Shown here one piece after another: positions 32,220 through 41,086 of a DNA stretch of 41,161 bases. Positions within the stretch are counted from its first letter, which is position 1. The number at the start of each line of letters is the position of its first letter. The position numbers and the translations under genes were made by a program. Under the pieces are notes generated by a model. It ran no database searches. It worked only from the letters and a program-made list of their open reading frames with translations, and had not been told where the DNA came from. This DNA comes from Bacilli bacterium (GTDB taxonomy: Bacteria > Bacillota > Bacilli > Alicyclobacillales > SLC66): NCBI GenBank assembly GCA_013044175.1, contig JABEUY010000043.1:1-41161 (forward strand), read 5' to 3'.

Positions 32220-34889
32220 TTATACAAGGATCGAAGCGTTGACTACTTTCGTTTTTTTGGCCTGCTCTTGAAAAAAATCGTGTACGTCAACAGCTTGCGC
32301 CTGCAATTCTTGCATCAACGTTTCAACTGGGGAAAGCACCTCATAAAACACGAGAATCACGGGTACTGTCACACATTCACGAATCGCCTGCGAAAGAGCA
32401 ACCCGTTCATTTTCCATCGCGACGACATGAATCGTAGGTTCAATCTCCTGAATGGCCTTTACCAATAAACTCAGCATCGCACCGGGTTGGCGTCCGCGTT
32501 TGTCGACATCCTCCTTGACATAAATCGGTGCAAAGAAGCGTGTCGCCTCTTGCGCTGCTTCGATGAGAATCTGATCAGCCCTATCGCCAGGAAAACCGAT
32601 GACAGCCGGAATCTTTCGACCAAATAGTCGCGACATCATCGTACCGATCGCCTCCATACCATGCGTATTGTGTCCATAATCAGCAACGACATAACGACCA
32701 CAAGGCAAGCGGTAGATCATCAAACGTCCGCGATTTTGAAGGCGAGGCACAAAGCCAGATACATACGTCGCGATCTGTTCTCTCGACAATCCCAAGTGAC
32801 GTGTCGCAGCGATCGCTTGCATCACGTTGGCGATATGAAACCGCGCATGACCAAACCATGTAATAGCAAGGTGATCAACACGCAAGATCGGGTATTTTTT
32901 TCCCTCAAAAAACTCGATGATCATACCATCGATCAACACATAGGCGCGATGTCCATGCTTAATGTGCTCTTGTAAAGCAGGGAGATCCTCCTCAAGACTC
33001 GTCAACACAACGGGATGCGAAAGCTTTGTAGACAGACGAAGTAAAGCTTCATCTTGCGCATTGATAATCGCGATCCCATGCTCGAGTAATCTTTCCACGA
33101 CCAAAGATTTCGTATGAAGGATATCTTCTTTTGAAGCTAATCCATCTTGCCCGAGATGATCGTCAGAAAGATTGGTGATAATGCCAATATCCGCAAAATC
33201 ATACCCCAATCCACCGCGCAAAATACCCCCGCGCGCCGTCTCCAAGACCGCGATCTCCACAGTTGGATCGGCTAAGACCAATCTTGCACTTTGCGGCCCT
33301 GTCGTATCACCCACCATCACTTGTTCATGGCCAATCGTGATGCCTTCTGTCGTCGTCATGCCCACACAGTATCCTGCTTGACCAAGAAGATAACCAATCA
33401 TCCGCGTCGTGGTCGTCTTGCCATTCGTACCTGTAATCGCGATGATCGGCACGCGCGCCTGTACACCAGGTGCAAAAGCATGATCGAGCAACGCCTTGGC
33501 GACATTGCGAGTTTGTCCTACGCTTGGATAATGATGCATACGAATCCCTGGCGCCGCATTGACTTCAAGAACGACCCATTTACCCTTTTCAAACTGCGCG
33601 ATATCCTGCGCGATCAAATCAATGCCACAGATATCAAGCCCGATGGTCGTTGCCACGCGTTTTGCCACGCGTAGAAAACCGTCATGAACTTGTTGTGTGA
33701 CATCGATCGCGATGCCGCCCGTACTCAAATTAGCACTATCGCGAAGCCAGATATACTCATCTCGCTTTGCGACATCATAAATCGTCCGATTTTTTTCTTG
33801 TAAAAAAAGTTTCGCCGTCTCATCCAGGCGGATTTTCGTCAATGGCTTCTCATGCCCGTCACCACGAAGCGGATCAAGATTGATCATGGAAACCAACTCT
33901 TCAATCGTGTGCACCCCATCACCGATCACATGAGCAGGCAGTCTTTGCGATGCAGCAACCACTTGACCATCGATGACCATCAAGCGATACTGTTGTCCGT
34001 TCACGATTTGTTCCACAAGAACTGCCTGGGAAAAACGTTGCGCTACACCGAACGCTTTCGCTAACTGTTCGGGTGTTTGAACACCCATCGTGACGCCATT
34101 GCCTTGACAACTATCGCGTGGCTTCACGACGACAGGCTTTTGCAGTGACGAATACACTTGTAGCGCTTCTCGAACATCATAAACCACACTTCCTTCTGGC
34201 ACCGCAATGCCAGCATCACTTAACAAACGTTTCGTCAACACCTTATCACTTGCGATATCCACAGCGATCGCACTCGTAGCTGGTCCAACCGTCGCCTCAA
34301 ACAATCGACGGTATTTACCCGTACCCAATTGCACCAAACTCGAAGCACGGGCAATTCTGCGCACAGGTATGTGCCGTCGTTGCGCTTCCTCAACAAGCGC
34401 ACGCGTACTTGGACCGAGATCATACTTCGCGGCGATCCGTTTGCCTTCTTCGAGCTTTTCCTCCAGTGCAAATGGCGTATCAAAAACGCATGCTTGAACG
34501 AGTTCCATGGCTGTCAACAAAGCAAACTGTCCGACTTCCTCACAACCATACTCCATCACGATATCGTACAAAGAAGGTTCCCCTGCATTGCGCGTCTTAC
34601 CGAAATTTGTAGTATAGCCAAGAACCGTCTGAAGCTCCAAGGCGACATGTTCGATGATATGACCAAAATAAGTACCACCATAAAGTCGCTCAACAAACCC
34701 TCCTGGCCGCTTCATCGCGCAGTGATGATCGTAAAGGCCCGGACAAAGCGCAAGAAGACGTTCGACAAACCCCGGATATTCATCGCTGTCGCGCTCGGTA
34801 AACGCCATCAAATCGATGCGCATCACGATCACAGGTCGATCCACATAGACATTTGGTCCTTCGATGACACGCATGGTGACCATCTTCAA
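32220..34889 (-). CDS. cphA: Cyanophycin synthetase
   Basis: CphA polymerises aspartate and arginine, with ATP, into multi-L-arginyl-poly-L-aspartate, an insoluble nitrogen/carbon reserve. At 889 residues it is full CphA1 length. The N-domain (about 1-165) has YPGFVERLLALCPGL, GGFVERLYGGTYFGHIIEHV and ALELQ. The ATP-grasp domain (about 217-472) has KPRDSCQGNG, LVEQIVNGQQYRLMVIDG and LEVNAAPG. The Mur-ligase-like domain starts near 480 with ITGTNGKTTTTRMIG, then TTEGI, ETARGGILRGGLGYDFADIG and YGHNTHGMEA. The ATP-grasp loop KPRDSCQGNG differs from the KPxDGNHGRG I recall in cyanobacteria. The TTG start at 34889 overlaps the cphB stop (TTGA) and has AAGGAG 9 bases upstream. ATG 34883 is an alternative. 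Confidence 0.93.
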   Translation of the reverse strand: MKMVTMRVIEGPNVYVDRPVIVMRIDLMAFTERDSDEYPGFVERLLALCPGLYDHHCAMKRPGGFVERLYGGTYFGHIIEHVALELQTVLGYTTNFGKTRNAGEPSLYDIVMEYGCEEVGQFALLTAMELVQACVFDTPFALEEKLEEGKRIAAKYDLGPSTRALVEEAQRRHIPVRRIARASSLVQLGTGKYRRLFEATVGPATSAIAVDIASDKVLTKRLLSDAGIAVPEGSVVYDVREALQVYSSLQKPVVVKPRDSCQGNGVTMGVQTPEQLAKAFGVAQRFSQAVLVEQIVNGQQYRLMVIDGQVVAASQRLPAHVIGDGVHTIEELVSMINLDPLRGDGHEKPLTKIRLDETAKLFLQEKNRTIYDVAKRDEYIWLRDSANLSTGGIAIDVTQQVHDGFLRVAKRVATTIGLDICGIDLIAQDIAQFEKGKWVVLEVNAAPGIRMHHYPSVGQTRNVAKALLDHAFAPGVQARVPIIAITGTNGKTTTTRMIGYLLGQAGYCVGMTTTEGITIGHEQVMVGDTTGPQSARLVLADPTVEIAVLETARGGILRGGLGYDFADIGIITNLSDDHLGQDGLASKEDILHTKSLVVERLLEHGIAIINAQDEALLRLSTKLSHPVVLTSLEEDLPALQEHIKHGHRAYVLIDGMIIEFFEGKKYPILRVDHLAITWFGHARFHIANVMQAIAATRHLGLSREQIATYVSGFVPRLQNRGRLMIYRLPCGRYVVADYGHNTHGMEAIGTMMSRLFGRKIPAVIGFPGDRADQILIEAAQEATRFFAPIYVKEDVDKRGRQPGAMLSLLVKAIQEIEPTIHVVAMENERVALSQAIRECVTVPVILVFYEVLSPVETLMQELQAQAVDVHDFFQEQAKKTKVVNASILV

Positions 34890-35710
34890 GACTGTTCACT
34901 CCTTACCGTACTCGCTGGTATCGGCTGGCGATTACGCAAATCAAAGCGATCACCAGCCGGCAGCACATGAAGTTTGACGCCGTGTAATGCGAGGGCGTCA
35001 CCTTCTTGTAACGATCCGACATTGGAAAACCACAAAGCACCAGCATCGACCACAGAAACAGCACCTTTACCCATCACCGTAAATTGGGCATCTTTCACGA
35101 TTACCGCCGTGTCTTCATCGATTCCAAGACCCAGATGATGAGGATACTGCGCCACTGCAACCAATAATCGACCGAGTCTACCGCGCTGGGCAAAATGCTG
35201 ATCGATCACAACACCTTCGATAAACTCCATACCTGGTGCCATCTCAACGACCCCGACCCGTGGATTCGTCTTGTTATTGCCCTCTACAATCATCGTACTG
35301 CTCATCATCGAGGCTCCTGCACTCGTTCCCCCTAGCACCAAACCTTGTTCGTGGCGCGTATGCAACGCAGCATCGATCTTCGTTCCACCCAAGAGCGTGG
35401 TGATGCGTATCTGCTCGCCACCAGTAAAAAACACGCCCGTTGCGTCTTCAATCGCAGCCACCGCACTTTGACGGTCTGCTGCCTCGCGTGAAGACACATC
35501 AAACATGCGCACGTCCTTGACACCAATCGTCGTAAAGACATCGACATAAAGCGATCCGATCTCGATCGGCTTCGCTGTCGCCACCGTCATCACGACAAGA
35601 CGCGCATGCATGCCGCCAGCTTTGTCGACAAAAGCACGCAGGATCTCCTTATGACCTTCTTTGTCTTCCGCACCGCCAATGATAATCAGTTCCCCTTTGC
35701 TGGTTTCCAT
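34886..35710 (-). CDS. cphB: Cyanophycinase
   Basis: CphB is an intracellular serine exopeptidase of the peptidase S51 family that releases beta-Asp-Arg dipeptides from cyanophycin. In the 274-residue form, GELIIIGGAEDKEG opens the fold, FFTGGEQIRI follows at about 95, the nucleophile is Ser130 in GGTSAGAS, and DQHF (His172) and GIDEDTAV (Glu199) supply the probable triad residues. No signal peptide is seen, so it should act in the cytoplasm. ATG 35710 begins where homologues do but has only AAGG two bases upstream. GTG 35725 is possible. The TTG at 35797 lies in the veg terminator and is rejected. It overlaps cphA, an obvious make-and-use pair. Confidence 0.9.
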   Translation of the reverse strand: METSKGELIIIGGAEDKEGHKEILRAFVDKAGGMHARLVVMTVATAKPIEIGSLYVDVFTTIGVKDVRMFDVSSREAADRQSAVAAIEDATGVFFTGGEQIRITTLLGGTKIDAALHTRHEQGLVLGGTSAGASMMSSTMIVEGNNKTNPRVGVVEMAPGMEFIEGVVIDQHFAQRGRLGRLLVAVAQYPHHLGLGIDEDTAVIVKDAQFTVMGKGAVSVVDAGALWFSNVGSLQEGDALALHGVKLHVLPAGDRFDLRNRQPIPASTVRSEQS

Positions 35711-35794
35711 CGCCTTGTTGGCCACGCACCTTTCTGCACCATAAAACCGCAAAGTTGTCACGCAGTTAGATTTTCCGATTGGCGTCACGCTATA

Positions 35795-35843
35795 CAAAAA
35801 AGGCGTTATCCTTCCATCTACCTGATGGAAGAGATAACGCCTT
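35795..35843 (-). terminator. Long intrinsic terminator of veg
   Basis: As transcribed, AAGGCGTTATC pairs with GATAACGCCTT and an inner TTCCATC pairs with GATGGAA, with a small asymmetric bulge between them and a 5-base loop, followed by TTTTTTG. It lies 19 bases past the veg stop and separates veg from cphB. Confidence 0.92.
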
Positions 35844-35862
35844 ATCGTTTAAAAGACGAAAA

Positions 35863-36141
35863 TTATGATTCGAAGGCACCGATCCGCATAAGATCATCAC
35901 CGCGATATACCGTAAGCTCTACTGAATCCGTCAGGATATCCGCATAACTATAGGATACACGTTTTACCGATTGATCGGTTTGATCCAGTTTCACGACGAA
36001 AACAGATGGGTATGTTTCTTCAAGGATGCCTGTACGTTCAATCGTCTTGCGACGACCCCCATTTGCACGGAGAACGATCTTTTCACCGACAAAACCTTCT
36101 AAGTTACGCTTAATATCATGCAAAGCGCTCTTCGCCGCCAC
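35863..36141 (-). CDS. veg: Veg protein
   Basis: Veg is a small, abundantly made protein. In B. subtilis it stimulates biofilm matrix genes by acting against SinR, and its biochemical activity is not settled. The 92-residue protein contains [27 protein letters not shown] and [19 protein letters not shown], nearly identical to the family. The start is GTG 36141, 5-6 bases after GAGGTGG. GTG 36150 lies inside that Shine-Dalgarno. Homologues likewise begin two or three residues before the DIKR segment. Two tandem sigma-A promoters and a strong terminator make it a single-gene unit. Confidence 0.95.
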   Translation of the reverse strand: MAAKSALHDIKRNLEGFVGEKIVLRANGGRRKTIERTGILEETYPSVFVVKLDQTDQSVKRVSYSYADILTDSVELTVYRGDDLMRIGAFES

Positions 36142-36166
36142 ACACGCCACCTCTTTCTACTGTAAA

Positions 36167-36195
36167 AGTATAGCATGCGATGTGTGACATGTCAA
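36167..36195 (-). promoter_or_regulatory. veg promoter P2 (proximal), sigma-A
   Basis: TTGACA (36190-36195) and TATACT (36167-36172) are exactly 17 bases apart, about 26 bases before the veg start. Confidence 0.8.
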
Positions 36196-36204
36196 AAATT
36201 TTTT

Positions 36205-36234
36205 ATTATATCAACGAGTAATTTTATTTGTCAA
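36205..36234 (-). promoter_or_regulatory. veg promoter P1 (distal), sigma-A
   Basis: TTGACA (36229-36234) and TATAAT (36205-36210) are 18 bases apart. The spacer contains ACTCGTTGA, resembling the spacer of the very strong B. subtilis veg promoter as I remember it. Confidence 0.8.
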
Positions 36235-36279
36235 TCACCCGAACGGACTTGGTAATAATTACTGTCTTTCAAAACCCTT

Positions 36280-37164
36280 TCATTCCATTATAGGGAATTT
36301 ATTAGTAAGATAAAGGAATTCTTCGAGCGTTAGTGTCTCACCACGGCGCTGTGGATCGATCATTGCACTACCCAGCCAGGCCTGCACGCCTTCTTTACCA
36401 AGATGAGAAAACTCCGCGCGAAGCGCATTATGCAACGTTTTTCGCCGCATCGCAAAAGCCGCTTTAACCACGCGAAAAAACAATATTTCGGCTTGCGGAT
36501 TCTCAGCTAGTGGTCGCTGTTCCTTCATCGCCAAAGCGACAACCGCTGAATCGACATTCGGTTTAGGCATAAAACTACCTGCTGGTACGATCGTCACAAT
36601 GCGTGGTGTCGCATAGTACTGCACCGCGACGGTGATTGCACCATACTCCTTCGTACCAGCATGTGCCGTCAGTCGTTGTGCCACTTCTTTTTGCACCATG
36701 ATCACCATGCGTCGAAAGGGCACATGAGCTTCGAGAAATCGCATCAACAACGGCGTCGTGATGTAATAAGGCAGATTGGCGGCAAAACACAGATTCGATC
36801 CTGCAGGCGCCTTCGCAAGAATGGGTTCAAGATCCATCGATAACGCATCGCCAAAATGTACATCGACATTATCGTAATCGCCAAGAGTCTCTTGTAAAAT
36901 CGGAACCAATGAGGTGTCCTTCTCAATCGTCAAAACTTTTGCGAAACCTTCCTCACACAACGCTTGGGTCAATGTGCCCAGTCCCGGCCCGACTTCAAGC
37001 ACACTGCACTGTGCTGCGTCATCATCACCGCAAACAGCATCGATGATCTCTTCGAGCGCATGACGATCGATCAGAAAATTCTGACCAAATCCCTTTTTAG
37101 CACGAATCGTATGGCGATCCATCAAAGCGCGAAGCACGGTCGGTTGATATAATCTATCTTTCAT
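36280..37164 (-). CDS. rsmA: 16S rRNA dimethyltransferase RsmA (KsgA)
   Basis: RsmA dimethylates the two adjacent adenines near the 3' end of 16S rRNA, a late step of small-subunit assembly. The 294-residue SAM enzyme shows KKGFGQNFLIDRHALE, motif I VLEVGPGLGTLTQ, ALSMDLEPI, the catalytic motif IV FAANLPYYITTPLL (NLPY), VMVQKEVA-like IMVQKEVAQRL and FMPKPNVDSAVV. ATG 37164 has GGAGG six bases upstream and lies inside the end of rnmV (11-base overlap), so the pair is coupled. ATG 37176 overlaps the Shine-Dalgarno. Confidence 0.96.
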   Translation of the reverse strand: MKDRLYQPTVLRALMDRHTIRAKKGFGQNFLIDRHALEEIIDAVCGDDDAAQCSVLEVGPGLGTLTQALCEEGFAKVLTIEKDTSLVPILQETLGDYDNVDVHFGDALSMDLEPILAKAPAGSNLCFAANLPYYITTPLLMRFLEAHVPFRRMVIMVQKEVAQRLTAHAGTKEYGAITVAVQYYATPRIVTIVPAGSFMPKPNVDSAVVALAMKEQRPLAENPQAEILFFRVVKAAFAMRRKTLHNALRAEFSHLGKEGVQAWLGSAMIDPQRRGETLTLEEFLYLTNKFPIME

Positions 37165-37708
37165 TATTGCCTCCATCCAAGACGATTATCGCCGCTTGAA
37201 ACTCTTCTCTTGTTACCGAAAGCGCATTGAGACGGCCAAGGAACGCCTTGACATTACCATACCCGACGCCAAGAAGGGCACCTAGCTTTGCCCTGCGCAT
37301 CGCCGCATAAGGATTCCCTGCAAGTTGCGCTTCAAAAAGATCTTCGACGAAAAAAATCGGTTCGCGTGCCCACAACGTGCGCACGTTGGAAAGCGCAGCC
37401 TCAACAGCCGTCACAGAAGCATTTTCCACCCCGATATCGCCATCCACAATCGCATCGACTTTGGGGATAAACGCCTGCTTGCAAGTAGGAAAACGCTTCG
37501 TGATGCGCCGGCGTATCTGTTCGCCGGCATAATCGGGATCGGTGAGAATAATCACACCGCGTGTATCGATCACACGCGCGATTTGATCAAAAACTTCACC
37601 TTGAATATGCGAGCCGCCCGTGACGATCACATCAGCATCAACCGCTTTTTTCACACGGTCGCGATCATGTGTCCCTTCGACGATGATCACTTCTTGGATG
37701 GTCAGCAT
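37154..37708 (-). CDS. rnmV: Ribonuclease M5
   Basis: RNase M5 trims 5S rRNA precursor in the 50S context, and its catalytic core is a Toprim domain. The 184-residue protein has the Toprim Glu in IIVEGTHDRDRV (about 10-20), the DxD motif in ILTDPDYAGEQIRRRI, and KQAFIPKVDAI, followed by the C-terminal region (RRAKLGALLGVGYGNVKAFLGRLN) that contacts RNA. ATG 37708 is about 10 bases after GGAGG. The in-frame TTG 37717 is too close to that site. It is 5 bases downstream of tatD. Confidence 0.95.
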   Translation of the reverse strand: MLTIQEVIIVEGTHDRDRVKKAVDADVIVTGGSHIQGEVFDQIARVIDTRGVIILTDPDYAGEQIRRRITKRFPTCKQAFIPKVDAIVDGDIGVENASVTAVEAALSNVRTLWAREPIFFVEDLFEAQLAGNPYAAMRRAKLGALLGVGYGNVKAFLGRLNALSVTREEFQAAIIVLDGGNNER

Positions 37709-37713
37709 GGCAA

Positions 37714-38487
37714 TCAACCCTCCAACCCAAATATGCGCAGAGCGTTCGTAAACGTCGCCTGTTCGATCACATCCACCTCAACGCCGCGCAAATCGGCGAT
37801 TTTTTGCGCCACAAAGCGGACGTTGGCCGGATGATTTTGCTTGCCTCGATAAGGTTCTGGCGTCAAATATGGCGCGTCTGTCTCAATCAACAATTTATCA
37901 AGGGCAATCCACTCGGCGACTTGTGCAGGTTTCTTGCCGTTTTTAAACGTGACAGGTCCACCTAAAGACAACAAGAAGTTTTCCTTTAAAAACTGTGGCG
38001 CCATCTCCTTACTCGCCGAATAGCAGTGCATGATACCACCAATCTCGCGAGCTTGCGTCGTTTGTAACATCGTCAAAATATCCGCGTGCGCTTCGCGATC
38101 ATGAATCACAATCGGCTTTCTAACTCGCTTAGCGATCTCAATCTGCGCGGCAAAAATCTTTTTTTGTACCTCGACAGGAGAATTGTCATAGTGATAATCC
38201 AGTCCGATCTCACCGATCGCGACCACTTTCGGATGCTTTAACCATACTTGCTCAAGTTCCGTTAGATCCTGATCCGTGACGTCTTTCGCGTCATGCGGAT
38301 GAAACCCTACAGCGGCATATACACCTTCAAAACGGTCAGCAAGTTCCATCGCACGAAGCGAAGAATCGCGATCATAACCTGGCACGACCATATGCGTAAC
38401 GCCGACAGCGCGTGCTTCGTCAATGAGCGAAGCCGCGCTGCCATAGAGATCCGGATCATTCAGATGCGTATGCGTATCGAATAACAC
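37714..38487 (-). CDS. tatD: TatD-family metal-dependent DNase
   Basis: TatD proteins are two-metal TIM-barrel nucleases (3'-5' exonuclease activity on DNA, linked to repair and oxidative stress). The 257-residue protein has LFDTHTHLNDP with the HxH metal ligands, GFHPHDA, IGEIGLDYHYDNSP with the bridging Glu, PIVIHDREAH, GIMHCYSAS and LIETDAPYLTPEP with the last Asp. All ligands are present. GTG 38487 is the start, with GGGAG about 10 bases upstream. The position between metG and rnmV is the conserved one. The B. subtilis yabE gene (a cell-wall protein) between them is missing. Confidence 0.95.
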   Translation of the reverse strand: MLFDTHTHLNDPDLYGSAASLIDEARAVGVTHMVVPGYDRDSSLRAMELADRFEGVYAAVGFHPHDAKDVTDQDLTELEQVWLKHPKVVAIGEIGLDYHYDNSPVEVQKKIFAAQIEIAKRVRKPIVIHDREAHADILTMLQTTQAREIGGIMHCYSASKEMAPQFLKENFLLSLGGPVTFKNGKKPAQVAEWIALDKLLIETDAPYLTPEPYRGKQNHPANVRFVAQKIADLRGVEVDVIEQATFTNALRIFGLEG

Positions 38488-38506
38488 CGTGATTATGCTC
38501 CCTTAT

Positions 38507-40489
38507 TTACTTGACTTTCGCACCGTTGGCGATGTCTTTCGCTACGGTGACAAGCACCAATTGATCCTCAGTCGACGCGGCGAGAATCATACCGTGCGAT
38601 TCCACACCACGCAATTTAACCGGTTGTAGATTGGCGACGAGCACCACTTTTTGCCCGATAAGACTTTCTGGTGTGTAATACTTAGCGATCCCCGACACGA
38701 CTTGACGTTGATGATCACCGACATCAAGCTGTAGAATCAGTAGTTTATCTGCCTTCTCCACTTTGGAAGCGGAAATCACCTGAGCTACACGCAACTCCAC
38801 TTTCGTGAAATCATCGATCGCAATTAGGCTCGTCACGCCTTCAACCTTCGTATCAGCCTTTGCTTTTTCGTTGTTTTGTGACGCTTCTTCGGGCGACGAA
38901 GAAGAAGGATTCATCAACAGATTCAGTTCGCCGATCTCTTTTTCCACATCAAGGCGTGGGAAGAGCGATTCACCTTTGGCGATCGTATGACCCGAAGGAA
39001 GAATACCCGCTTTTTTCGCGTTATCCCATGAAGTAACTTCTCCCGGTTCAATACCAAGTTGTTGCCAAATCTGTGGTGATGTATCGGGCATAAACGGTTG
39101 TAACAAGACACTGACGGCACGAATCGCGTCAAGCACCGTATACATGACCGTCGCAAGACGATCCGTATCTCCTGCCTTATTTAATGCCCAAGGTGCCATT
39201 TCATCGATATACTTGTTGCCATGGCGTACGAGCTTCCAAATGGCCGCAAGCGCACCATTAAAATCATACCGTTCATCCATCTTATCTTCGACTTCTGCGA
39301 CAACGTCTTTGAGCATCGCGGCAAACGCGATCTCCGGTTCTTTGACTTCTCCTCTCGCTGGAACGCGACCTTCACAAAAACGTTCCACCATGGCAAGCGT
39401 TCGTTGCAACAGGTTGCCAAGATCGTTTGCCAGATCAAAGTTTAAACGTTCCATCAACGATTCAAGTGTAAACACGCCATCTTGCCCAAACGGAATATCA
39501 CGAAGCAAAAAATACCGAAGTGCATCAGAACCATAGCGATCGATCAACGTGTTGGGATCGACGACATTGCCTTTGGACTTCGACATTTTGCCATCTTTCG
39601 TCAATACCCAACCATGCGCGAAGATTTGTTTTGGCAAAGGGAGATCGAGCGCCATCAAGATGATCGGCCAATAGATCGTATGAAAACGGACGATTTCTTT
39701 CGCCATCACATGCACATCCGCCGGCCAAAACCGTGCGAACTGCCCGCGTAACGCTTCATCCTCCGAAAGATAGCCTAACGAAGTGATATAACTCGAGAGC
39801 GCATCGATCCAGACATACACCACATGCTTAGGATTTTGCGGAACCGGAATCCCCCAATCAAACGTCATGCGCGACACACTTAAATCCTCTAAGCCGGGCA
39901 GCAAGAAGTTATTGAGCATTTCCGTTTTGCGCGAAACAGGTTGGATAAATTCCGGATGTTCCTCATAGTAACGAATCAATCGATCCGCATACTTGCCCAT
40001 CCGAAAGAAATAACTTTCTTCACGCACAAGTTCGACTGATCCACCGCATTCCGGACACGCGCCGTCTTTTAATTGCGTTTCTGTCCAGTACGATTCACAA
40101 GGCGTGCAGTACCACCCTTCATAGTGCCCTAGATAGATATCATCTTGTTCGAGCAGACGGGTAAAAATCTTTTGCACCACCACGCGATGTCGTTCTTCCG
40201 TCGTACGGATAAAATCATCATAGGAAACGTTCAGTCGCTGCCATAGCGCTTTGATCCCCGCAACGATTCCGTCCACATAAGGTAACGGTTCTTTCCCCGC
40301 AGAAAGTGCTTTTTTCTGAATTTTCTGTCCATGTTCGTCCGTTCCCGTTAAGAAACGTACATCATACCCACGCATTCGCTTGTACCGCGCGATCGTGTCA
40401 GTCACGGTCGTCGAGTACGCGTGACCGATATGTAGCTTATCATTGGGATAATAAATCGGCGTTGTAATGTAAAATGTAGGCTTTGTCAT
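38507..40489 (-). CDS. metG: Methionyl-tRNA synthetase
   Basis: MetG charges tRNA-Met for initiation and elongation. The 660-residue class I enzyme has PIYYPNDKLHIGHAY with the HIGH motif (about 20-23), a zinc knuckle (CTPCESYW and CPECGG), VYVWIDALSSY for methionine, and KMSKSKGNVVDP (KMSKS at about 302). The anticodon-binding helical domain follows, and after a Ser/Glu-rich linker (about 535-555) a C-terminal EMAP/Trbp111-type tRNA-binding domain (DFTKVELRVAQVISASKV, GIAKYYTPESLIGQKVVLVANL). ATG 40489 has AAGGAGGT six bases upstream. No T-box leader is seen in the short gap upstream. Confidence 0.97.
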   Translation of the reverse strand: MTKPTFYITTPIYYPNDKLHIGHAYSTTVTDTIARYKRMRGYDVRFLTGTDEHGQKIQKKALSAGKEPLPYVDGIVAGIKALWQRLNVSYDDFIRTTEERHRVVVQKIFTRLLEQDDIYLGHYEGWYCTPCESYWTETQLKDGACPECGGSVELVREESYFFRMGKYADRLIRYYEEHPEFIQPVSRKTEMLNNFLLPGLEDLSVSRMTFDWGIPVPQNPKHVVYVWIDALSSYITSLGYLSEDEALRGQFARFWPADVHVMAKEIVRFHTIYWPIILMALDLPLPKQIFAHGWVLTKDGKMSKSKGNVVDPNTLIDRYGSDALRYFLLRDIPFGQDGVFTLESLMERLNFDLANDLGNLLQRTLAMVERFCEGRVPARGEVKEPEIAFAAMLKDVVAEVEDKMDERYDFNGALAAIWKLVRHGNKYIDEMAPWALNKAGDTDRLATVMYTVLDAIRAVSVLLQPFMPDTSPQIWQQLGIEPGEVTSWDNAKKAGILPSGHTIAKGESLFPRLDVEKEIGELNLLMNPSSSSPEEASQNNEKAKADTKVEGVTSLIAIDDFTKVELRVAQVISASKVEKADKLLILQLDVGDHQRQVVSGIAKYYTPESLIGQKVVLVANLQPVKLRGVESHGMILAASTEDQLVLVTVAKDIANGAKVK

Positions 40490-40540
40490 GAAAGAACCTC
40501 CTTGCCTGTCTTTCATCGTAACAGGTAAGGAAATGGCCTG

Positions 40541-41086
40541 TCAATTTGCCTGCACACCCACGACAACTTCTTCTTCATGCTTAGAAGAAAGCGAGATGGA
40601 ATGGCGCATCGATGGCAAGACTAGCGTGATCACGGAGAGAATGACGCCAAAAACACCAATGCCGATAATCACCGGTAGGATCGGGAATCGCGCCGCAACC
40701 ACGCCACCGATCAACATGCCAAGAGGCATTGCTGCACCAAACACGGTACCAAGCAGAGAAAATACACGTCCCATCACATCTTTAGGAACCACTTTTTGCA
40801 AAATCGTTGAGATCGTTACGTTCGTCAAACTCATCCCAATCCCTGCGATCACCATCGCCACCATCACAAAAGGAGTATAGGGAAAAAGACCGACGAGCAA
40901 AATCAGTGAGGTACTCACGAATAAACCGAGACCAACCACTTGCCCACCGCGCATCCATTTGCCAACAAAGCCAGTAATGAGGGCACCTAGTAACATGCCG
41001 ATAGCAAAAATCGCATTTAATTCACCGACGAGCACTTGATTGCCATGAAGCACATTGGTAACTAGGGACTGCTGATGGTTCCATAA
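40541..41086 (-). pseudogene. MFS transporter, C-terminal half only (5' part missing)
   Basis: The open frame gives about 180 residues with five or six hydrophobic helices, typical of the second half of a 12-helix major facilitator: VGELNAIFAIGMLLGALITGF, then the mid-helix motif VMGRVFSLLGTVFGAAMPLG and an ending with charged residues. The frame continues upstream of GTG 41053 with family-like codons (QQSLVTNVLHGNQ), then meets TGA at 41087-41089. The remaining 72 bases to the window edge do not look like an MFS protein in any frame. So the gene is truncated or interrupted rather than simply cut by the window. A short functional form starting at GTG 41053 is less likely. The substrate is unknown. 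Confidence 0.65.

Noticed and set aside
32220-34970. Open frames on the plus strand opposite cphA.
   Set aside because: They overlap conserved CphA coding throughout and show no protein family signal.
34886-35797. Longer cphB starting at TTG 35797.
   Set aside because: This start falls in the T-run of the veg terminator and the added residues match nothing in the family.
40490-40540. T-box leader in front of metG.
   Set aside because: The gap is only about 50 bases and lacks the T-box sequence and any antiterminator.
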